A stretch of DNA of 62,802 nucleotides. Source: Gnetum montanum. Taxonomy: Eukaryota; Streptophyta; Gnetopsida; Gnetales; Gnetaceae. The translations under genes were made by a program, and so were the position numbers. Numbering within the stretch: position 1 is the first letter of the stretch; each line of letters starts with the position of its first letter. Positions 1 through 12,060 of the stretch are shown one piece after another. The notes under the pieces are model-generated. The model was not told where the DNA came from. It did not search any database and saw only the letters and a list, made by a program, of their open reading frames with translations. The stretch lies in assembly GCA_015680685.1 (NCBI GenBank), contig MNCI01025588.1:753189-815990 (forward strand). The letters run 5' to 3'.

Positions 1-414
1 TCAAGTCGTACTCATTCCGTAGTTTAACATGAGATAAGGGTGAGAGAGACTAATTAGGAAAGCAGTAAATAACAATTAAATAAATAAATAAACAAAGTGA
101 ATGCTGCAATGATGAAGTAATCTCAATCTTTATTGCTGGTCATGTGCGTGTCCAAGTACGTCACACTTGAATAAAGGATGCCGTACAATTACATTCACCA
201 CACTGTGGGTAGACACTGGAAAATAATCTATCTCTAGAGGGATCAAACTGCCGAAGCTTCGCTACAATCTAACTTATTGTTGTGAAACAAGCGAGAGCTG
301 CTTCTTATTTATAGACATTGCGGCGGACTGCGATATCACGGGGGATGCGATATCGCAGCGGACTACGATATCGCGTACGTGATATCGTAGCCCATGCGAT
401 ATCGCATCCCATCA
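1..414 (-). repeat. Partial LTR (element F), promoter side toward the right
   Basis: Read on the minus strand, this matches the plan of the other LTRs here: a poly(A) signal (tttatt on the plus strand at 129-134), a TATA box (tatttata, 306-313), then a U3 block of iterated words around gcgatatcgc (316-410). The edge ends in the family TGAT terminus. No polypurine tract lies outside it, so it is a 5' LTR or solo LTR whose other end is beyond the window. U3 words differ from those of A, C and E, so it is probably another subfamily. Confidence 0.7.
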
Positions 415-639
415 TAATTTTTATTTTTCTTCTTCACTATTCATATAAAGTTTAGTTTTAAATCATCTACTACATGCTTACTCAAAACATCTATACTCAA
501 AGAGGATAGATGAAAAGAGTAGTTTGGCTATTCATATATCTTTGAACATTTTTATATTATAATCATTAGGACGAATTAGGAAATATAGCTCCTTTATTAT
601 ATTATACTAGAACTTTGTTTAACTTATTACCTCATTTTT

Positions 640-985
640 GACTTGTCACACATTCAACATGAATACTTAGTAAGCTAGAAATGCTAATGCATGTTTAGGA
701 TGTGTACGATAAGTTGGAAATGGATTATTCATGCCTAGACTTGATTAGGTTTATCTTTCTCACACTTAGATTAATTAGTTAGGAATCTAATATTTTAAAA
801 CTTTTTAATAAGTAATATTTTAATCATATGCCTTAATCATAATTAACTATACAACTTAAGATCTACATAAGTATGATTAGAAAGACAATGACGAACAATC
901 TAATACTTAGCTATCTAAATCATTTAAACTAGTTTGAGTTCATAGAATTTGACCGAATTACGTATGAATGCTTGTGATCTATATA
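640..985 (+). repeat. Old plus-strand LTR remnant (element G)
   Basis: The downstream half of the same LTR type is recognisable in order: the block around aggatgtgtacgata, the phrase aatcatatgcc, a run near gaaagacaatga, then gaatttgaccgaatt and a final tgcttgtgatct, all at positions matching the U5 parts of A and C. The U3 and start are not recognisable; 415-639 is AT-rich and holds nothing else I can name. Divergence is clearly greater than in A or C, so this is one of the oldest insertions here. Confidence 0.55.
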
Positions 986-1452
986 TTAGTATTTTAAATA
1001 CTTAAGATTATTCAAGGATTACTATTAGAGCCTAAAAAGATTTGTTAATTAAAAATAATAATATTTTATTTAAAGGTACACTTATAAATTGCAAAATATC
1101 TTCTTGGAGGGTAGATTTCCTAACTACTGGCAATTCAACAAGGGTACATGATAGAACAACTAAGAATAGAGATGTGATGCCAAAATAAATAAAAGTAGTC
1201 TACTAGCATTCAGATCCATACCATCCAAATGTAGTTTTCATCCTTTACCAAGATGAACTATGATAGAGAGACCTTGAAGGTAACATGGTGTTGCCACCTA
1301 ACTATTTAGTACCATCGATGCTCATGACAACATTGATGAAGTTGGGACTTGAAGCAACATCCTTAGAGTGCAAGGTAGTAAATGAGATATCCAAGTCTTA
1401 CTAGTCCACTGAGGCCTAACTTCATAAAGATTAATTTATGAAGGATTGCTAT
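986..1452 (+). pseudogene. Leader and gag N-terminus remnant of element G
   Basis: Follows the G LTR directly. A word matching the gag start of C (gcaaaatgtcttctt in C) appears near 1091 with the ATG changed to ATA. Further on, phrases equivalent to the C gag segments translating as near FILH and GNIVLP are readable in nucleotide form around 1237-1300. Frame is lost. Element B begins at 1453, so B probably landed inside this gag region. The rest of G is not seen in the window. Confidence 0.5.
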
Positions 1453-1821
1453 TGATAAGAAATGAGTATCTCCTACGCCAAATCATATGAATTACAAGTG
1501 TTCACATGTGATCTGGTCAAATTCTATGAACTTATTTATCTAAGTGGTCAGTATTGTAGACAATGAATTACATAGTTGTAAGTCATTGTCTTTCCAATCC
1601 ATACTTGTGTTAATCTATGCATTTGGTTAAGTGTGGTTGGGACATAAGATATTTATTTTTATGTTTTTTATTATTTTTCTCCTACTGGCTAAATGATTAA
1701 ATGAATAAATATTTAATGTTTAAATTAACTAACTAAATAACTAATTCATTAACTAACTAGCCTAACATATAATATTTATTCCCACTTGCTATAAACATTT
1801 CAAAGGTATATTAACACTGCT
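1453..1821 (-). repeat. Element B 3' LTR, left part (interrupted by A)
   Basis: On the minus strand this is the U5-side end of the family LTR: the plus-strand text starts with a TGAT-type terminus and continues with tcctacgccaaatcatatga and ctggtcaaattctatg, the reverse complement of the LTR 3' ends of A and C. It stops exactly where element A starts and resumes at 12863. The two parts total 882 bp, the expected length of one LTR (A 845, C 890). Confidence 0.75.
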
Positions 1822-2666
1822 TGATGAATCATTGTCACTAGATTCTATTGATAGGATCTCATCGATGTGATCATGTTGATGCAATTACATCGATGCAGGG
1901 TTTGACAATACATGTTGATGCAGTGTCTAGTCTTGCCTATAAATATGCGCTCACCAATTACATTTATAGCATCCATTCATTAGTAGCATAGAGAAGTTCT
2001 TGCTATTTGTTATTTTGAGAGTTAGAATATTTTCTAAGTATTTTCAGTAGGAGTGAGAAGTGTACAAGTCTTTATTTGAGCACTAATGTACTTGAGCACC
2101 TCAGTGTGATCCTCAATAAAGATTAGCTTTCTTCATAAACTTTGCAGTAGTTGGATCTAGCTTAATGTTTACTTGATGCATTTATTACTCATGAAATTTG
2201 CTTTAATGTAATTAATTAATTAATTCATAGTAGATAATTAATACACAAGTATGACCATCTCAAGTATATGCTTAATGCTTAGTAATCCCAGTAGCACTTA
2301 ATGCTTAGTAACCCAGTAATGTTGTAATGTGTTTAGGATGTGTACGATAGATGGGAACAAATACTTATGTTAGGATTAGCTAAGCATTAGTTAGTTACTA
2401 GATTAATTAAACATTTAATTACTTTATTTTTACCACTTAGGTAATTAATGAAAAATATAAAATGATAAAAATCATATGCCTCAGTTACACTTCACCATAC
2501 CTTTGCACTTCGCAAGTGAAATTGAGAAGACAACAATCACGTCCATTAAATTCACTACCTAGACCCAATGTACTTAGAAAGCTAAAGTCCACAAAATTTG
2601 ACCAAATCGCTTAGTGAACACTAGTGATTTGTATGATTGGGTGTAGGGACTACTCACTACTCATCA
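1822..2666 (+). repeat. 5' LTR of element A
   Basis: 845 bp, TGATGA...TCATCA. It contains a U3 block with catcgatg-type words, a TATA box (1938-1945) and a poly(A) signal aataaa (2115-2120), then an AT-rich U5 with an attaattaatt run. The 3' partner at 12061-12862 aligns along its length but shows many substitutions and a decayed TATA box. Confidence 0.9.
1845..1945 (+). promoter_or_regulatory. LTR promoter of A: catcgatg-type word block plus TATA
   Basis: Words ctattgatagg, tcatcgatgtg, atgttgatgc, catcgatgc and atgttgatgc are spaced over about 90 bp and end just before tataaata (1938-1945). Position and layout match the U3 blocks of C, E and F, although the core word differs in each. Presumed RNA polymerase II promoter of the genomic transcript. 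Confidence 0.6.
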
Positions 2667-2667
2667 T

Positions 2668-2685
2668 TGATGTCATTGCTTAAGA
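2668..2685 (+). other. Degenerate primer-binding site of A
   Basis: Immediately after the 5' LTR. The text tgatgtcattgcttaaga occupies the place of the better preserved site in C, which resembles the tRNA-Asp-type Athila primer site. Strongly decayed, so called by position. Confidence 0.5.
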
Positions 2686-2787
2686 GTTAGTGAAATTATA
2701 CAACGACATTGTCACAAACTCAAAAGTAACATCCTTAAGAAAAGTAATAATAATAACAAAAGCACACTATTGTTCTTTTGATCTAAT

Positions 2788-5030
2788 ATGACTGCTTCTC
2801 ACAGGGGCGATTCTCCACTACCATACGAAGGTGGATCCAATCAACAAAGGCGTGAAGGGTCAAAACTGCCAGTGCCCCAACAATGCAGGGTGGTCTATAC
2901 TCATCTAGGTGAGTATGTTCCAGACTTCACCTTTGTCTTACATTAAGATGAATAGATATAGTGGAGGGATATGAAGGGAAACATTGTATTCATGCTTGAT
3001 TGATCAATTCCTATGATGCTACTCTAAACTCATGAAATTGGGCATCACAAGGCTCAATGCAAAGTATGTTGTGTAAGACTATGAATATTGGGATTATCAT
3101 CCCACTCAAGCACAACAAAATAAATATTAGCAATAGGAGATTTGCTAGGAAGCGTCAAAAGGGAAATACTTCACAATCCCCTTATTTTTTCTAGGCCAAA
3201 AGGAAGGAGAGGATCCCTTCTCTGGGGGTTTCCCAAAACAATCATTCTCCTCCAAAGTAGTGAGTTAAGGTATAAACCAAGACAAGCACCACGATAGAGA
3301 TAGACATGGTAAATGTAGTCATGATCAAATAAGAGGGAGTAGCAAGCACTATGCTGGTGTTGGATATCCTCCTTCTTCACCTTTGACATCATCATCTTCT
3401 TGCTCCTCTAGCTCTAACTGAAGCTGCAGAGGATGAGACTATGATGAAGGTGTTTAGTGGAGTAGAGACAATCATAAGGTTCATTGGAACAATAGAGACT
3501 AGGGGTGTGGGCAATCAAGGAAGGCTTGCCACCACGAAAGAAGGGGTAGTAAAGGGCATCATAGCCATCATAGGAGCTATGACTAAGATGAACCTTTGCT
3601 TGCAACAAGGAACTTGCTAAACATTATAGAGGTTATGAGGATTCTAATGAGGCATGTGAAAGATAGCAGAATCAAACGATTAGACATGAACAATATCCCC
3701 ATGTTTGAAGGGGGATACAACTAAGATCCACAAAATCATCTTCAAGCCTTTCAAGATGCTTGTGCCTTATAGAACGTGAAAAAAATGGCTAAAACTAAAG
3801 TTGGTGGACACTCATCAAGGAGGTTAAAAGTTAGTACCAATCCTTAGAACTAGAATCAATTAGATGATGCAATATGATGCTTGAACTCTTTAATGACAAG
3901 TATTAAACATACTCCCAAGTGTCTAATTTGAGGAAGAAAATCCAAGGGTGGAGACAAGGAACACATGAATCCTTGGATATGGCCATGAGCAGATATTACT
4001 CTCTGTTGCATAGGTGCCTAGGCCATGGATTTTCTCAAAGGGGAAAGCTCTGCCATATCATAGATGGGCTTAAAATAGAAGTGCCCAAGGGAGACTTTCA
4101 GAATTAAGGGTTCATCAAATCTAAAGGCTGATTGAGTAGGTGATCAAAGAAGAAGACGAGTTAAGAAAAAGGAAAAGTGTGGAGGAGCACAACTTGGACC
4201 CTTACATTTGAAAAAGGAAAGTTTGATTTTGTGGCAACAAGGAGGAGGCACCACTTAATTAATTAGTGCAAAACAAAAACTTGTCAATCCAATTTTTTTT
4301 TTTAAATATCAAGCAAGGTAGAAAAAATGTGGGATTTTGAATGAAAAATTCGAAACTACTCTTAAAATTGCAGAAGAGTCCAAACAACAAGGTAGTGATC
4401 ATGACTGGAGAAGAATGAACGAAGTTGAATGTGCTCATCTAAGGGATAAGGGAAAAGCTACTATCATTGAAGAGGTTGCAAAGTCTAAAATAGATGATTA
4501 TGGTGGGTGTGACATCTGCCAATATGAACATCCCAAGGAATGTTTACCTGTTATGTCACACTTGCAAGAGTTTGGGTGTATGTGCTAAATCCTAGATTAG
4601 CAAGAAGGAAAGCACCTAGGAAGTTGCCTTATCCTCAAGGCAACTAGATGTAGTTCCACTAACAACAAGCCTATTATCCAAGTGGAGCTCCACCTCAACC
4701 TCATGAGTATTACAAGCAATGGCAGCACCCACAGTTGTGTGAGATGTTACCACTACGGAAATAGTACCCTTACCAGAAACTAGATCCATATGGCTACTAT
4801 GTTTAGTAATCGATTTCTCCATGTGACTCTTCTAATGACACATCTTTCCAACACCACTACTACCATCCTAAATACTATAGAGCTTAATCTCCAAGAGGAG
4901 AATCCCCATTTCCATTCTACCCTACTCATCTTGTTGCACATGTACCTCCACCTTTAACTCAATTTCCACTAGCTTCATCCATGTAGGGTAAAATTCCTAC
5001 CCAACCATAGCACAGAAATGCCACAAGGGC
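2788..5030 (+). pseudogene. gag of element A, decayed
   Basis: Starts at the ATG at 2788, which lines up with the gag start of C. The N-terminal segment reads VVYTHLGEYVPDFTF before the first stop. A capsid-type retrotransposon gag segment follows around 3650-3910 (phrases matching MNNI..FEGGYN and LELESI in E). A knuckle-like motif CDICQYEHPKEC lies near 4511-4546, then a proline/glutamine-rich linker around 4640-5030. Frame changes and TAG codons are frequent. Gag would form the particle shell and bind RNA; this copy cannot encode it. Confidence 0.8.
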
Positions 5031-8000
5031 TATTAACTTATAGCTAGCTTCCTAGCTGAGTGGTTTGAAAAATAAACCCCAAAAAGACCTTTCTTTTGAA
5101 CCAACAATCCTTCTATGCCCTCATAGATGCCTACAGCTAGTGGCCCTTCTTCTCTCTCATCCTCTGCTACATCATTCGAGAACCCTTCAAACCAAATGCC
5201 TCCCAAAGTGCATATTGTCATGTTGAACTATGTGGTCACCAATTGGATAAAGGTTGGCCACTTTCCCAGGAAAATATTTGATTCTAGGAGTCCCTTAATT
5301 TACTTGAAAATTGCTAAGAATAAGCCTTATAAGGTTCTTCTGGACTCAGGTTTTAGTGTGAATTTGATCTCCCATGAAAAGTATAAAGCCTAGAATGTAC
5401 CTCCTCTCCAGAAGAGCAACAATCCCCTTGAGTTGGTAGATCAGTCCATCACCATTCCCTTGGGATTGTTGAAGGACGTTGTGACCACCGTTTGTGGATG
5501 GTCCTATCCTATTGACTTCCTAGTGATTCATGTAAATAATTACAAGGGGAACTTCCTAATCATCATGGAAAGGACTTGGTTAAGCACAATAGATGCATGT
5601 CTAGGAAATAGAGACCTCTCCTTAGAAATTCAAAGGAAATTGATTTTGGAAAGATCAATAGGAAGCATGTCCCATGCATCGCATATAGTGACATAGGATG
5701 TAATTGTGTGCAGAAATTATGAACCATAAAAAGCACATCAATCACAACATGCAGACAATGTGTTGATGTGACAGAAATTCAAAGGTGCCTATACATAATA
5801 GCCACAAAATAGGAGGGCACCCAGTGACTGATAGCTTAACCCTCTACATGGAATAGACTTAGAGCCTTATGAGTGAATACATTAAAGGCATGAACAAGAT
5901 GAAGCAAATCCATCACCAACTCTTCGATGAACCTAATGATAATAACTAGGAAGAGTTGGAGATTAATGAAAGTTTTAAATAGAAACTTGTTGAGTTGAAA
6001 AATTTGTCGATTGGAATGGAGTATGCTTTTTTGAAAAATGACAAGCTGGTTATTATTAATGCCAATGTTTCTCTTGCATAGAAAAAGAAACTATTGGAGG
6101 TCGTCAACAAATGGCCAATATCTTTTCCTTAGTTATATCCTAAACTCACTAGAATTGATCCTAGGATATGCTAGCATCACATCTACATAGATCCTTCCAT
6201 TAAGCTAAAGAGGCAACTGTAGCAGCAGTTGAATCCCAAATTGAAGCAGATTGTAAAAGAGGAGATTGAACAACTCCTCAAGGTAGAGTTCATCTATCCC
6301 ATTGTAGATAGCAACTGGGTTAAACCACTCAAAGAAAGGTAACAAATGGAGGGTCTGCATTGATTTCAAGCTATTGAACATGGCAACATATAAAGATTAC
6401 TTTCCATTGCCATTTGTAGACCAGGTGTTGGATACCATTTATAGGCATTGCTACTATAGCTTTTTGGATGGTTATAATGGCTATAACCAAATTCAGATCG
6501 CACTAGAAGATCAAGCCAAAAAAACATTCATGAGTCCCTAGGAAACTCTCACAAACAAAAGGATATCTTTTGGCCTATGTAATGCCCTTGCCACATTTCA
6601 ATGCCTTGTCCTAAGCATCTTGCAATAGCATATTGGTAGTGGGGTGGAAGTCTTCATGGATGAATTCTCCACCTATGGGGCTACATTTGAGAAATCCTTG
6701 GACTATCTTGAGCAAGTGCTAAAAAGATTTATGGAGACAAACCTTAGGATTCACTAGTAAAAAAGCCACCTGATGGTCTAGGAAGACATTATCTTGGGGC
6801 ACAGAATATCAAATAAAGGGATTGAGATGAACCCTAAAAAAATAAGGGCCATTTAAGGAACTACCAAACAATTAGAAACCATTAAAGATGTGAGGTCATT
6901 CCTTAGACATACTGGCTACTACTGGTAATTCATTGAGAATTTCTCTAAGATTGCTAAACTATTAGTGGAGTTGACAAAGAAGGATGTTTCATTTTTCTAG
7001 ACCAAGGAATGAAAATGTGCATTCTAGCAGCTCAAAGAGAATATTATGGAAATTCCAATTTTATGAGCACCTAATTGGTCTAAACCCTTTCATATCATGA
7101 CGGATGCTTCCAATTATGCCTTGGGCGCCATGCTCATGCAGTTGGATGATTAGAAATGTCTTTACTATATCCACTATGTGAGTAGAAGCATTGTGAGTAC
7201 ATAGCTAAACTACACCATAACAAAAAAAGAATTGATGGCAGTGGTGTTTGCCTTAGAGAAATTCAAGCATTATGTGCTTGTGTACAAAGTGTTCATGGAC
7301 ATAGACCATAGTGTAATTCAGTTCCTAATGAATAAACCAACGGTGAGTCCTCGAGTCATACGGTGGTTGGTGATCTTACATGAATTTGATCTTACAATGG
7401 TAGATCAAAAGAGAATCAAGAACATGGTTGCTGACCACTTGTCTCAATTAAGATGGGAAAAAAAAGAGAATACAGCTTGTTGCCAAATCAATTTTCTAAT
7501 GAAATTCTCTTTGCTAGTGCTATAACTGAATAAATGTCCATTGCAACCAACTGGTACATTAGCATTCTTACCTATCTTCTCAATTAGGAGATGCCACAAG
7601 ATTTAGACAATAGGAATAAATAATAGTTTATTCATCAAGCAAAATGTTTCATGGAAGTCAATAGACACATTTACAAGGTATCAACTACGTGTGCTCCAAG
7701 ATGCTCATAAGGATACTTGTAGGGACCCATATGCTAGGAGACACACAACCATCAAGATCCTCATGGTAGGGTATTATTGGCCAACACTTTTTAGGGATGT
7801 TCACAACTTCATCTTCTCCTATGAACACAACCAATGTGATGGTGGAATGGTTGCTTGTACGAAGGAACCTTAGTAGTGGATCCAACCACTAGAGCCCTTC
7901 AATATTTGGGGCATTGACTTATTGGGTCCCATCACATCCATGTTGAATGAAAAGGCATACATCATAGTTGTTGTTGACTATTGTAAGAAATGGGTGGAAG

Positions 8001-8676
8001 CTGCAACCATCACTGATTGCACATCTTCCATGGCTACTTGGTTTGTATAATAATATGTTGTAAACAAGTTTAGAGTGACACATGCACTTATTTTTAATAA
8101 TGGTACTTATTTTACATGCACTACCTTTAGGAAGCTCATGCAAATGCTTGGGGGTCGAACATAAATTAACAACACCATACCACCCCAAGCCAATGGTCAA
8201 GCTAAGGTTACAATTAGGGAGATCACATAAATACTAACAAGAATCACTAGTAAATATAGGAAGGATTAGAGCACAAAACTCAACAATGCCCTTTAGGCCT
8301 ACCGCTCCACTTGGAAGCTTCCTATTGGCTACTCTCCTTATGAGCTTGTGTATGGGAATTAGCAACTTTTCCAATTCAAATAGAGCTTCGTACACTATCA
8401 ACAACTTGTGACCTTGACCTTGATCTAATTCTAGCATAGAAAGAAAGATTGATGAACCTCAACTTTCTAGATGAGATCTGATTGGTAACCTTGTCATCTA
8501 ATGAGTTGCATAAGGCATTCAACAAACAACACCATGACCTTAGAATAAGGAAAGTAAAATTTTAACTAGGAGATAGGGTTTTCTACTAGAATCCCACACA
8601 TGTACCATAAAGAGCCAAGTTCCAAATGTTGTGGGAGGGTGCAAAGGGGGAAGATGGCCATGGCCATCCATGCTGA
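5031..8676 (+). pseudogene. pol of element A (protease, RT, RNase H, integrase), decayed
   Basis: Protease: LLDSG active-site motif near 5338-5352, followed by the conserved CGWSYP segment. RT: about 6240-7000, with FLDGYNGYNQ, FGLCNA and VEVFMDEFSTYG, where the expected FMDD catalytic pair reads FMDE. RNase H: about 7080-7520 with ASNYALG and MNKPTVSPRVIRW. Integrase: about 7690-8640 with YYWPTLFRD, a core start GIDLLGPI, FNNGTYF in place of the usual DNGT, and QAK at the usual Glu position. The frame ends in the shared HPC-stop (TGA 8674-8676) after a deletion of about 200 bp. Stops are mainly at former Gln and Trp codons. Confidence 0.85.
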
Positions 8677-9447
8677 TTGGTCAAGTTGGCTTCCTAGTTT
8701 TTCACTTTTTTATTTCACACTAGTTTTAGCACATTTTTCTCTTTCTTAAATATTTTACAATTTCTTCTATATTTTACTTTATTTTGTTTAATTTTTTCTA
8801 ATTCTTTTATTATGTTTTATTTTGTCTTATTTTTCTTTGTTACTACCAGGACTAAGTGCAACTGTAGCTATTGATTAATGGTGGTCTGTACTCTAATGTT
8901 ATTTGATTGCTAATGTTTGGATTCTATCTTAAAATTTTATTATTGATAACTAAAACATGGTTTCTTTTTCATGGTAACAGGTAGTGAGTTCACATCATCC
9001 ATCCATCCACAACACTTTATGGTGTTCCCTTGTTTTGAAAATATGTAGTCCCTTCTTAAATGAAACTTATAATAAACTCATGACCTTGGTAGTTTCCAAA
9101 CTTGGGAAGGATTAAATGGATGGATAAGGATATGACTTCAAGGGGATTTGATGCTCTTTATACTTGCCTATCCTCTTGGGTGCATGAGTGTTCTCATGGA
9201 TTTCTCACTATTCTACTATTGACCAATAATAAGAAGCTAAAAGTCTTTGCATGGTGTGGTTCCCATCCAAAACCCCCCCAAAAAAAAAAACAATAATGAG
9301 AATTCAAAGCACACCCCTTAGATAAAATAATAGGCTACAAGCACTAGTTAGAAAGACATGTTACCCATGCCTGAAGGTCCCCTCTAACTAAGACCTATCT
9401 CACTTCTTACTTCTTTTTTCTTCCCTTTTAGGAATGGTGATTGATTT
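8677..9447 (+). other. pol-ORF3 spacer of A, shortened
   Basis: T-rich text (ttttatttt words, 8690-8850) matches the spacers of C and E. One copy of the block tttgcatggtgtggttcc ... ttcaaagcacacccctta is present (9246-9320); C and E carry two. The spacer is cut at about 9450, where it joins the middle of ORF3, so the internal promoter, leader and intron seen in C and E are missing. Confidence 0.6.
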
Positions 9448-11614
9448 GTGGAGATATTCTTATGCCTTGAGGAGGTAGATGGGTCTTGGAGTGTGAGCCT
9501 TAATCAAATAGTGAGGCCCAACAAGATGACAACCTTATCTACCCATGCATATGATGCTTTGAGTAGGAAATTCCCCATCAACTTTCCACAACTGATCTAT
9601 TTAGAGATAGAAAAGCAATTCAAAGAAAATGAACATGGGAGGAAGACACTCCCCTTTCTGTGTCTAATCAGAAAATTGTACAAAAGGGGATGGATAGCCT
9701 ACTACTCTAATGATACATTAAAAAATTTTCATGTCACCTCTTGGGTAGAAATGGTGAAAGATAAGGTCCCTACCATAATCAAGGAAAAGGAGTAGCCACC
9801 ACCACCATCAACTTATGAAACAACACCAGAGGCACATGTTGCCATGGAGCCCATGCAAAAGCTCTAAGAACAACTCTTGCAATAGTAGTAAGCTAGTTTG
9901 AGTGGTGACCCATGTGTATATTAACCAACCTTGTGCCATCTAAACAAGGTAACTCATTCAGTAAACTGGTTGGAAGACACGATGCCAACTTTCTCTCCAA
10001 CGAATGTAGGTGACTGCGCACTCAAATCCTAGTACTCAAGAAATAACAGTGTCCATTCTAGGACAACAACAGTTCCTTTAAATCTCTAGAAATGTTGCTA
10101 CATTCTTGATGTGCTTGGAGAATGGTGATGGGACAACTATCTTGGTGATGCAGCACCAAGGGTAGGAAACGGTATCCGAGGTGGTGGCAGATCAAGTGGG
10201 CAAGGCCCTCCATGTTCCTACAACAACTGTGCCAAATAGTGTTGTGCTCATAGATGTGCAAACATTTGTAGGAACAAGTGGGAGATTCAGCATGGCCTAG
10301 CATGAGGAGTTGTTGGAATGACTAGTGAGAATCTCACAACCAATTTTGAAGATCTTTGATCTTTTGGATGACATCACTACTACCTAGTTAGCACTGTTGG
10401 AGGGAAGGGGCAAGTGCATCATCGTAAAAAATCAATTTGAAGTAGCCAAAGCTAAGAATCAGTGCTTGGTTGCAAAGGTTGTAGAATTGAGAACCTACCT
10501 TTATGATCCCATAGTACTTAGCCAAGAAATGACTAGGGAAGCTTTTCAATAGCTTCAATTCAAACTTCAAGTGCTTGAGTACACAAAGGAGTTAGCAAGC
10601 ATGAATGAGTCCTTAGCTGATGCCACCATCTACAACATTTAGAAGGAATTGTTGAAGGTTCACTAAGAGAATGCAAATCTAATCAAGGATAAGCATCGCT
10701 TGCATATTATTGGGCTCTAACAGGAGCAAATGGTTGAATATATGAGGCAGCAATAGGAGGATCTTGCCAAGGTGACAATGGACTTAAGGAGGTTGGCAAC
10801 AAAAAATCATAATTTCTTCATGGAGGAGGTCTGTGCCTTTCACTAGAGGTCTGTAATTGAAATCACTATCTAGAAGAACAAGGCCCTTAAATTTAAAAGG
10901 GGTAAAAATCATTACATGAACTAGGTTAGCTTACAAAAGGAGATCAATGAAAAAGAAATCAAATTGACAAAGGTCAAGGTGAATGAGGCACTCTAGTAGC
11001 TCCAACAAGGAGGTGACATGTGGTAGCCTATCTTTAATGGGCTGAATGCATACAATAAAGCTAAAATCCACCTCAAGGAGCTACAGATCAAGGAGATGAT
11101 AGAATACATGAAGGTCACCAACCTTCACTATGCAAACTTAGCAATGCTGACTGCTAGAAGTCCAAGGTTAGATTTGGAGAAGCAAGTGGCTAGCTCATGC
11201 CTATTGTACGAGGTCGAGTTCAAGCACCATATAGAGATAAAGTAGAAACTTCAAACTAAAATAATAAACTTGAGGTTCTTAGACAACACTTCACTGATCA
11301 GAGATCCATAGCTAAGAAGTTGGACTAAAGGATGAATGACTACTAGGAGCTATCAAATGTTGTCAAGCCATTTGATGTTGAGTGGAAATAATTTGTAGCC
11401 TGGTTTGTCAATGTGAAGGAGCTATTTCTTGTAATTTCCTATTCATGAAATATTCCCATATTGGCTCACATTGGTGATGTTGTGTGGACTATGTATGATC
11501 CTTGAAGTAAGAAGAAGAAGATGAAAGCATTGCTTAATGCTTTCCATCTTCCACCAATAGTTGCATGCCCTAGAGGCTAGAGAAGGTCCTTTGACACCTT
11601 AGGAACCTCCACTG
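9448..11614 (+). pseudogene. ORF3 of element A, 5'-truncated and decayed
   Basis: Begins inside ORF3 by deletion. The plant-transposon-protein-like segment is readable at about 9530-9740 (FPINFPQLIYLEIEK, then KTLPFLCLIRKLYKRG). Downstream, about 9780-11500 holds the charged, heptad-rich coiled-coil part with matches to C and E (e.g. IEVEMIEY-like and MLTARSP-type phrases near 11095-11165). The last segment near 11505-11580 ends in a short Pro-containing tail. TAG stops are common. Function is unknown; it occupies the place of the env-like ORF of Athila elements, but no signal peptide or membrane segment is visible. Confidence 0.7.
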
Positions 11615-11887
11615 CTTGGGACCATTTGGATTTCTTCCTCATCTTCAAGCCGCAAGAGGAGTTGTGCTGTCAGTTTTTTTCTTGATGTTCAATTTTGTTG
11701 TCATACTTGGGACCATTTGGATTTCTTCCTCATCTTCAAGCCGCAAGAGGAGTTGTGCTGTCAGTTTTTTTCTTGATGTTCAATTTTGTTGTCATGCTTG
11801 GGACCATTTGGATTTCTTCCTCATCTTCAAGCCACAAGAGGAGTTGTGCTGTCAGTTTTTTTCTTGATGTTCAATTTTGTTGTCATG
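11615..11887 (+). repeat. Three tandem copies of a 91-bp unit
   Basis: Copies begin at 11615, 11706 and 11797 with cttgggaccatttgg and end in ttttgttgtcat. They are almost identical (gccgcaag in two, gccacaag in the third), so the expansion is younger than most decay of element A. The unit lies just past the end of ORF3; C has a single, different version here. Confidence 0.95.
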
Positions 11888-12047
11888 AACACCAAGTTTT
11901 GTAAATATTGTTAATTCATACACTTGAGCACTTAGTGCTTATTTATGTCAATTGTATGTCAGTAGTTAGTCAATAATCCCATACCTTCCCAAAATGTTGT
12001 AAAGAGCTTGTTCCTTCTTTTGTTCACATAAGGAAGAGTTTTCATTT

Positions 12048-12060
12048 AGTTGTGGGGGTA
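12048..12060 (+). other. Polypurine tract of A
   Basis: agttgtgggggta directly abuts the TGATGA of the 3' LTR; the same G-rich word precedes the 3' LTR of C and, reversed, of E. The stretch 11888-12047 is the AT-rich 3' untranslated part with no other feature. Confidence 0.85.
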
